This document shows positions 25,326 through 30,284 of a stretch of DNA of 30,284 nucleotides, piece by piece; position 1 is the stretch's first letter; each line of letters opens with the position of its first letter. Under the pieces are notes generated by a model. The model saw nothing but the letters and a program-made list of their open reading frames with translations, ran no database searches and was not told the DNA's origin. A program made the translations under genes and the position numbers. Origin of the DNA: Peptococcaceae bacterium UBA6116 (GTDB lineage Bacteria; Bacillota; Desulfitobacteriia; Desulfitobacteriales; Syntrophobotulaceae); the NCBI GenBank assembly GCA_002423425.1, contig DIWC01000024.1, forward strand, positions 1 to 30,284. Reading direction: 5' to 3'.

Positions 25326-25344
25326 CCCCTATGAAGAAAAGGGG
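25326..25344 (+). terminator. Short hairpin between secG and hppA
   Basis: CCCCT (25326-25330) / AGGGG (25340-25344) followed by TTATTAG. The T tract is poor, so termination is weak; it might act as an attenuator. Confidence 0.3.
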
Positions 25345-25425
25345 TTATTAGATGTGTGAATATTTCAGCATGCTAGGCTGCATAGTCTTGTTTTTGTTTG
25401 CTTAATAATAGGAGGTAGTAATAAA

Positions 25426-27432
25426 ATGGATTTTTCATCAATGCCCCTATGGGCGATAGGAGCCGGAATTATAGGACTGCTCATGGCAGTATTTTTTGCC
25501 AGAAGTGTACTTAAGGAAAGTCCGGGAAATGCAAAAATGCAGGAGATATCAAAGGCTATTCAGGAAGGGGCTATGGCTTATCTTAACCGTCAGTATAGGA
25601 CGCTTATTCCTATTGTAATAATTATTTTTGCGGTTTTATTTATTTTTAAAGGGTGGCCTGCCGCTTTATCGTTTTTGGTAGGGGCAGTTGCTTCCGGTGT
25701 TGCAGGCTATGTAGGCATGGGGATCACCACCAGAGCCAATGCCCGCACAACCGAGGCAGCTCGTACCAGTCTAAATAAGGCGCTCGGTGTTTCTTTCCGC
25801 GCTGGTGCAGTCATGGGATTATCGGTTGCCGGTTTAGGGCTTCTGGGTGTCGCAGCCCTTTTCATGGCGTTCGGTGATGCAGAAACTATTAATTCTTTTG
25901 CTTTTGGCGCTAGTGTCATTGCGCTGTTTGCCCGTATTGGCGGAGGGATATTCACCAAGGCTGCGGATGTTGGAGCAGACTTGGTTGGTAAAATTGAAGC
26001 AGGGATTCCAGAGGATGATCCGCGTAACCCGGCCGTTATTGCCGATAATGTCGGAGACAATGTAGGAGATACGGCAGGTATGGGAGCCGACCTTTTTGAA
26101 TCTTACGCGGCAACTGCAATTGCAGGGATGTTGATAGGTTTTTCAGTGTTTGGCGGCCACGGTGTAGGAGAGGTTCTCTTCCTAATCATTGGGGTAGTAG
26201 GCATCATCAGTTCGATTATTGCTTGTTTCTTTGTACGGACAGGAGAAAAAGCTAACCCGCAAAGGGCTCTAAACATGGGACTCTGGGGCACAAATATTCT
26301 TACTGCGTTAGGTTCTTTTGCAGTGGTACATCTACTTCTCCCTGCCACATATACGGCAGCCAATGGAATAGTTATTACCCCTAACAGAGCATTTCTTGCG
26401 ATTCTTTGCGGCTTGACTGTTAACATTATCATCGGCCTTATTACCGAGTACTATACTTCTAACGAGAAAAAGCCGACTCAATCTATTGCTAAAGCATCGG
26501 AAACCGGAGCAGCTACTAATTTGATTACCGGTTTAGCGGTAGGCATGAAAAGCACAGCCTTGCCGGTAATTACCATTTGCGCTGCAACGTTGTGCGCTTT
26601 TCAGGCTGCAGGCGTATTCGGTATTGCTTTGGCGGCTATGGCTATGCTTTCAACGGCAGGAATCATCGTGGCGATTGACTCTTTTGGACCGGTTGCCGAT
26701 AATGCCGGCGGAATTGCTGAAATGGCGGAGCTTGATCCGAGCGTTCGCAAAACAACTGATAAACTTGATTCAGTCGGCAATACAACGGCTGCTGTGGCCA
26801 AAGGGTTCGCGATTGGTTCAGCTGCCATAACTGCTCTGGCCTTATTTAATGCCTTTGCCGAGTTGGCAGATCTCAAAGTGATTGATATTCTCGTGCCAAC
26901 GACGATTGTCGGGCTCTTCATCGGAGCAGCGTTACCGTTCCTCTTTTCATCTTTGGCGATGCAAGCTGTTGGCAAAGCGGCCTTTGAAATGATTGAGGAA
27001 GTTCGCCGCCAGTTCCGAGAAATTCCCGGACTGATGGAGGGAAAAGCGAAGGCTGATTATGCGGCCTGTGTAGATATTTCTACCAAAGCGGCTATCAGAC
27101 AAATGATTGCGCCAGGTTTACTGGCAGTATTAACTCCGGTAGTTGTCGGTTTCCTTCTAGGGAAAAGCGCAATGGGCGGAATGCTTGCCGGTGGGACATT
27201 TTCAGGCTTCCTGATGGCAATTTTTATGGCTAATGCCGGCGGCGCCTGGGATAATGCCAAGAAGTATATTGAAGCCGGTCATCATGGCGGCAAGGGCACA
27301 CCTGCCCATGCGGCAGCGGTCATTGGCGATACAGTCGGTGACCCGTTTAAAGATACGGCAGGGCCTTCTTTGAACGCCTTAATCAAGGTTATGGGAACAA
27401 TATCCCTGATTATTGCCCCATTCCTGCGTTAA
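25426..27432 (+). CDS. hppA: Membrane-bound pyrophosphatase, K+-dependent type
   Basis: 668 residues with about 16 membrane segments. It couples PPi hydrolysis to export of H+ or Na+. The PPi-binding signature DVGADLVGKIEAGIPEDDPRNPA (about 181-203) and ADNVGDNVGD are intact; the second site is GDTVGDPFKDTAGPSLNAL near the C-terminus. The residue that decides K+ dependence is alanine in GNTTAAVAKG (about A455), as in K+-dependent enzymes (K+-independent ones have Lys there). H+ versus Na+ specificity cannot be decided by eye. AGGAGG precedes the ATG. A strong terminator follows. It lies between secG and smpB, where rnr is common in related genomes. Confidence 0.95.
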   Translation: MDFSSMPLWAIGAGIIGLLMAVFFARSVLKESPGNAKMQEISKAIQEGAMAYLNRQYRTLIPIVIIIFAVLFIFKGWPAALSFLVGAVASGVAGYVGMGITTRANARTTEAARTSLNKALGVSFRAGAVMGLSVAGLGLLGVAALFMAFGDAETINSFAFGASVIALFARIGGGIFTKAADVGADLVGKIEAGIPEDDPRNPAVIADNVGDNVGDTAGMGADLFESYAATAIAGMLIGFSVFGGHGVGEVLFLIIGVVGIISSIIACFFVRTGEKANPQRALNMGLWGTNILTALGSFAVVHLLLPATYTAANGIVITPNRAFLAILCGLTVNIIIGLITEYYTSNEKKPTQSIAKASETGAATNLITGLAVGMKSTALPVITICAATLCAFQAAGVFGIALAAMAMLSTAGIIVAIDSFGPVADNAGGIAEMAELDPSVRKTTDKLDSVGNTTAAVAKGFAIGSAAITALALFNAFAELADLKVIDILVPTTIVGLFIGAALPFLFSSLAMQAVGKAAFEMIEEVRRQFREIPGLMEGKAKADYAACVDISTKAAIRQMIAPGLLAVLTPVVVGFLLGKSAMGGMLAGGTFSGFLMAIFMANAGGAWDNAKKYIEAGHHGGKGTPAHAAAVIGDTVGDPFKDTAGPSLNALIKVMGTISLIIAPFLR

Positions 27433-27466
27433 TGAACTTTCTGGTTAAATAATTAGAGCACTAAGT

Positions 27467-27492
27467 AAGGCACTTCTTTGAAGTGCCTTTTC
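27467..27492 (+). terminator. Rho-independent terminator after hppA
   Basis: Stem AAGGCACTTC (27467-27476) / GAAGTGCCTT (27480-27489) with a 3-base loop, ending in a T-rich tail. Confidence 0.88.
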
Positions 27493-27525
27493 TTAACTCT
27501 AAATAAATTGCACATAAAGCGGAAA

Positions 27526-27556
27526 GGGGACACACCTGCTAAGCAGAAATGTTCCC
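27526..27556. repeat. REP-like 31-base interrupted palindrome
   Basis: GGGGACA (27526-27532) pairs with TGTTCCC (27550-27556, one G-T), and the centre CTGCT-A-AGCAG (27536-27546) is a perfect palindrome. A 3+3 base internal loop separates them symmetrically. The GGGGACA/TGTCCCC-type ends resemble REP elements handled by REP-associated tyrosine transposases. It is not a terminator (no T tract) and sits between the hppA terminator and smpB. Copy number in the genome is unknown. Confidence 0.5.
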
Positions 27557-27720
27557 AATGAAAGACAGGAAAGCCCCCCGTATCGGAGAAAGAATGTATA
27601 ATAGAAAAGAAGATATAATATGGTGAAAAAATCGAGAGTTTTCTGGCTAAAATATAATTGGTGAGAAAATATTATAATGAGATGGATGTATATCTTGAAA
27701 ATCTTAAGTGGGGTGAGGAA

Positions 27721-28185
27721 ATGGCCGATGACATCAAAGTAGTTGCCGAAAACAGAAAAGCCAGACATGATTACTTTGTAGAAGAACGACACGAAGCCGG
27801 CATAATCTTAACAGGAACTGAAATCAAATCCATTAGAGCCGGAAGGGTGAATCTAAAGGATAGTTATTCCGAAGTAGTCAGAGGTGAGGTATGGCTTAAC
27901 CAGATGCATATTAGTCCTTACGAACAGGGAAATAGGTTTAATCATGATCCGTTGCGAAAAAGGAAACTGCTGCTTAATCGTTCGGAAATTATCAAAATGA
28001 ATGCGAAAGTCCAGCAACAGGGCATGACCCTTATTCCCCTTAAGATCTATCTCAAACAAGGACTCGCCAAGATAGAACTCGGGTTATGCAAAGGTAAGAA
28101 GAATTACGATAAGCGTGATGACCTGGCCAATCGGGACGCACTAAGACAAATGGAACGAGATTTGAGAGAAAGAAGCAAGCGCTAG
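27721..28185 (+). CDS. smpB: SsrA-binding protein SmpB
   Basis: 154 residues from ATG 27721, the usual length. It binds tmRNA and brings it to stalled ribosomes. Seen: KVVAENRKARHDYFVEERHEAGIILTGTEIKS near the start, GRVNLKDSY, HISPYEQGNRFNHDPLRKRKLLL, and the basic tail KGKKNYDKRD...RDLRERSKR that enters the mRNA channel. GGGGTGAGG just upstream supports this ATG; a GTG at 27658 would add 21 non-conserved residues. The tmRNA gene lies 1.1 kb downstream, a standard pairing. Confidence 0.95.
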   Translation: MADDIKVVAENRKARHDYFVEERHEAGIILTGTEIKSIRAGRVNLKDSYSEVVRGEVWLNQMHISPYEQGNRFNHDPLRKRKLLLNRSEIIKMNAKVQQQGMTLIPLKIYLKQGLAKIELGLCKGKKNYDKRDDLANRDALRQMERDLRERSKR

Positions 28186-28214
28186 TGTGCCAAAGTATTT
28201 AAGGAGGAGATTGG

Positions 28215-29204
28215 ATGGATGCTTTACTCGAGCAAATGACAAGTAAATTAGCCGCTAATTATAAACAGATAAACAAGGACTATCGCTGGAAAAACTCTGC
28301 CAATATGAATAATCTGATCTCTCTTTCCTATGTCATGAAAGGTAAAGAATACTCTCGGGAAAACATTGACCGGATTAATACCTATATTAGTCAGAACACC
28401 AGTCCGTTCTCCTGTTACCGGCAAAAGTCTATCCTCTTCTCGTCTTTGTTATATCTCAACTTTCCTGATCCCGAGTCTAAATTTGATATTCTTCTAGATT
28501 ATGAGGAAAGGCTGAAAATGAGCGGCTTTCGCGGCTATACCTATAGACCGGTAACTGCTTATACGCTGTTGCTGTCCTGTGACCCTGGCAAAGTTGATGT
28601 AAGAATATCACAGGCTTTTGAGATTTTTACGGAAATGAGAAAGAATCATCCTTGGTTAACATCAGGAGATGACTATCCGCTTTCAATTCTTCTAACTGAA
28701 ACAGAAAGACCGATTTCCGGCATCATGGCCGATATTGAGGACCTGTATAATAGTCTTAATGAAGCGGGATTTTCTAAAAGCAACGGCTTGCAGTTTCTTT
28801 CTCACGTTCTTAGTCTAAGCAGTGAGGATAATAAAGCCAAAGCATTCAAATGCCGTAAACTATATAAATATTTTGCAGAAAACAAACTAAAAGTGTATTC
28901 AAATAATTATGGGTCGCTTGGTCTCTTAACTTTACTTGAAGATGAAAGCGATAGTGTGGCAGCGGAAGTAAAGGAAGTGAGCCAGTATTTGGCTGAAGAT
29001 CGCAGTATTCGCTGGCTTGGCAAGGAGACAAATTTCCTTACTGCTACATCTTTGGTTGCTTTCCATAGATTAGAAAAAGAAAAAAATAAAACTAAACTCA
29101 TTCACACCAATGCATATATTACTATTGAAGCACTGATAGCAGCTCAGAACGCTGCTATGTTGGGAGCAACCTGCGCTGCAACAGCGGCTTCAGCTGGAAG
29201 TTAA
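28215..29204 (+). CDS. DUF4003 family protein
   Basis: 329 residues, soluble and helical, no signal peptide. It resembles the DUF4003 family of Firmicutes by the pattern KNSANMNNLISLSYVMKG, FRGYTYRPVTAYTLL and a middle section on HPWLTSGDDYPLSILL, with SNNYGSLGLLTLL near the end. The function of this family is not known. The C-terminus ends in an Ala-rich run (AAQNAAMLGATCAATAASAGS). AAGGAGGAG precedes the ATG. It lies between smpB and ssrA, 29 bases after smpB, so it is probably co-transcribed with smpB. Confidence 0.7.
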   Translation: MDALLEQMTSKLAANYKQINKDYRWKNSANMNNLISLSYVMKGKEYSRENIDRINTYISQNTSPFSCYRQKSILFSSLLYLNFPDPESKFDILLDYEERLKMSGFRGYTYRPVTAYTLLLSCDPGKVDVRISQAFEIFTEMRKNHPWLTSGDDYPLSILLTETERPISGIMADIEDLYNSLNEAGFSKSNGLQFLSHVLSLSSEDNKAKAFKCRKLYKYFAENKLKVYSNNYGSLGLLTLLEDESDSVAAEVKEVSQYLAEDRSIRWLGKETNFLTATSLVAFHRLEKEKNKTKLIHTNAYITIEALIAAQNAAMLGATCAATAASAGS

Positions 29205-29264
29205 AGAATTAGCAAAATATGCATTTTATGTCAACAAAATGTCACTAGCAAAATAATTATAATA

Positions 29265-29273
29265 TGCTATACT
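29265..29273 (+). promoter_or_regulatory. Extended -10 promoter element of ssrA
   Basis: TGC plus TATACT (29268-29273), 22 bases before the mature tmRNA 5' end, so a short leader for RNase P to remove is expected. Other TATAAT-like hexamers lie nearby (29258-29263). No clear -35 was found. Confidence 0.4.
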
Positions 29274-29295
29274 ATTATAACTAACAACTCTACTT

Positions 29296-29651
29296 GGGGG
29301 CGTTATAGATTCGCTCGGGGGAGCAATGGCAAGAGTGGCGTGTCGAGATCCCGCTTGATCTCGTTAAACAGCGGAACTGTCATAACTGACAAAACACAAT
29401 ACGCTTTAGCAGCTTAATTGCTGCTAACATCCTGCCTTCTGTGCCTGTGAGGAAGAGTTCAGGGTGTCACAACAACAGGATATCTTGTGCGACCACCGTC
29501 TGAGGTCAATCAGGGAATTTAACCAGACTGGCTTTAAAGGAATCCCGCTTTCAGGAGTCCCGCGAAGCGAGAATTAAATTGGAAGCTACACACGTAGAAG
29601 CTTTTGGTAGTGCCTTTCGATACAGGGGTGCAAGTCCCCTCGCCTCCTCCA
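29296..29651 (+). ncRNA. ssrA: Transfer-messenger RNA (tmRNA)
   Basis: About 356 nt. The 5' end GGGGGCG (29296-29302) pairs with CGCCTCC (29641-29647) to form a seven-base-pair acceptor stem with a G-U at the third pair, the alanyl-tRNA synthetase identity element; TCCA follows, so CCA is encoded. The T arm is AGGGG/CCCCT (29624-29628 / 29636-29640) with the seven-base loop TGCAAGT. The tag frame ends GCT TTA GCA GCT TAA (29403-29417), encoding ...YALAA, and its stop lies in a hairpin (TTAGCAGC / GCTGCTAA), as in other tmRNAs. If the resume codon is GAC 29388 the tag is DKTQYALAA; alignment by the upstream GTC could instead start at ATA 29382. Works with SmpB to free stalled ribosomes. Confidence 0.95.
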
Positions 29652-29664
29652 TATTAGGACGTCA

Positions 29665-29685
29665 CCTTTGAGACAATCTCAGAGG
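29665..29685. repeat. Hairpin just 3' of ssrA
   Basis: CCTTTGAGA (29665-29673) pairs with TCTCAGAGG (29677-29685), one G-T, loop CAA. It has no T tract; it may be a processing or folding signal in the precursor 3' trailer. Confidence 0.35.
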
Positions 29686-29715
29686 TTAGATAACCCCTTA
29701 TTTCAGAGGGCACTG

Positions 29716-29754
29716 AAAAAGCCGCTGTTTTAAAAGCTCTAACAGCGGCTTTTT
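29716..29754 (+). terminator. Rho-independent terminator of ssrA
   Basis: Perfect 14-base stem AAAAAGCCGCTGTT (29716-29729) / AACAGCGGCTTTTT (29741-29754) with an 11-base loop. Works in both directions, so it may also shield ssrA from transposase transcription. Confidence 0.9.
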
Positions 29755-29800
29755 AACATGCTCGAAACAATGGTGGGAATAATTCCAAATCGCAAAGAAA

Positions 29801-29818
29801 ACAGCCTGCTTAGGCTGT
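29801..29818. repeat. Inverted repeat at the transposase 3' end
   Basis: ACAGCC (29801-29806) / GGCTGT (29813-29818) overlaps the stop codon of the minus-strand transposase. It may be part of the element's 3' end structure; the terminal inverted repeat itself could not be fixed. Confidence 0.3.
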
Positions 29819-30284
29819 AACCATCTCATTTAGTTTCACAATCCGCTTAACATTTGCCACAAACGCCGTAAAATATATCTGCAATTTCATGCCTCTCAGT
29901 CCCATATACTTGCACTTGCCAAGTCCGTGAGACAGCTTGAGTTCAGCGTTTTTTGCTTCGATTTTATATCTGTCTTTAATCCTCTGTCGAAAATATTCAG
30001 TCTGCTCAAAGTCATATTGTTTCTGACGGGTTTCCCCGATTATTGTGACGTTGTGTGTTTTCGTTTTTGCGCCTTCCTTGCAGCAAACTCCGTATCGCGG
30101 GCATTTTTTTGCACTTCTTAATGCTAAAAACATAGTTGTAATACTGATTATCATACTTCCCTTTGCGAATCTCGCATCGCATAGCTAAATGCCCTGCGGG
30201 ACATTGCAATGTTCCTGCGTCTTTGTTGTATACAAATTCGTCGTCTCTGCTGTTTCCACTGCTGACTACCGTGTTTAGCCTGGA
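29810..30284 (-). pseudogene. IS1182-type transposase, C-terminal part, frameshifted
   Basis: Reading the minus strand from the window edge, the frame gives DDEFVYNKDAGTLQCPAGH, CEIRKGKYDNQYYNYVFSIKKCKK; after a run of seven A (30104-30110 on the plus strand as T) the match continues one frame over as CPRYGVCCKEG, RIKDRYKIEAKNAELKLSHGLG, and YMGLRGMKLQIYFTAFVANVKRI. Joined, this is the conserved end of DDE transposases of the IS1182 group: CPAG, a CxxC...C cluster, the E of the catalytic triad probably in IEAKNAELK, and the closing GL..........Q....A...N.KR pattern. The single-base shift in a homopolymer indicates a dead copy, a sequencing error or slippage. The N-terminus is outside the window. 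Confidence 0.75.

Larger units (their letters stand above)
29801..30284 (-). mobile_element. Partial IS1182-family insertion sequence, cut by window edge
   Basis: Defined only by the transposase 3' part it encodes. It lies about 50 bases past the ssrA terminator. The element runs off the right end of the window, so its length, its other end and any target duplication cannot be seen. Confidence 0.6.

Noticed and set aside
25707..26975. Long minus-strand open frames inside hppA
   Set aside because: They are shadows of the strongly biased hppA frame; no family pattern and no ribosome binding sites.
27658..27720. GTG 27658 as the smpB start
   Set aside because: It would add 21 residues not found in SmpB proteins; ATG 27721 has a strong binding site.
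30104..30110. Programmed -1 frameshift in the transposase
   Set aside because: The required shift is +1 (skip of one A), not the usual -1, and no stimulatory structure is evident; simple indel is more likely.

Overview
The window looks like a chromosomal segment of a moderately AT-rich, spore-forming, anaerobic member of the Clostridia, most like the Peptococcaceae (Desulfosporosinus / Desulfitobacterium / Dehalobacter type). The evidence is the Firmicutes block rapZ-yvcK-whiA-rpoN followed by glycolytic genes, two CotF-like spore coat genes, a membrane pyrophosphatase, smpB-ssrA, and AGGAGG-type ribosome binding sites with frequent TTG/GTG starts. The genus is inference from gene content and protein style; no search was run.

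Layout. 1-430 is a leader region without a convincing gene. 431-4129 is a same-strand serine-type cluster: serC, serA, a class II aldolase and a tandem RidA-like protein. 4231-4857 is a DedA membrane protein with a strong terminator downstream. 5125-6034 holds two tandem CotF-like coat genes closed by a terminator. 6215-7348 is an Old Yellow Enzyme family protein that ends right after its 4Fe-4S motif and overlaps, tail to tail, a minus-strand NAD-dependent epimerase (7321-8238). A 374-base intergenic region with a 24-base dyad precedes a GAF protein with a Cys4 tail (8613-9431). Then come a Cof-type HAD phosphatase, a B12-binding radical SAM protein and an orphan solute-binding lipoprotein whose best start codon is ATT.

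13610-25309 is the housekeeping core: rapZ, a membrane-anchored yvcK/glmR, whiA, rpoN (sigma-54), an Na/Pi-cotransporter-type protein overlapping rpoN by 4 bases, then pgk-tpiA-gpmI-eno and secG. The usual cggR and gapA genes are absent before pgk. hppA (K+-dependent type membrane pyrophosphatase) lies between secG and smpB, where rnr is often found. smpB, a DUF4003 protein and ssrA (tmRNA) follow. Just past the ssrA terminator, a frameshifted IS1182-type transposase runs off the right edge.

How the genes work together. pgk-tpiA-gpmI-eno give lower glycolysis and gluconeogenesis, and serA/serC draw 3-phosphoglycerate into serine; RidA proteins protect against reactive enamines made from serine by PLP enzymes. 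RapZ and YvcK are partner regulators of cell-wall precursor and central carbon flow. SmpB and tmRNA rescue stalled ribosomes. I found no CRISPR array, prophage, toxin-antitoxin or recognisable new defence system. The most interesting oddities are the asymmetric tandem RidA in the serine cluster, a SerA lacking its usual catalytic Glu, the cut-off OYE, the ATT-start lipoprotein, a REP-like palindrome before smpB and unusual features of the tmRNA.
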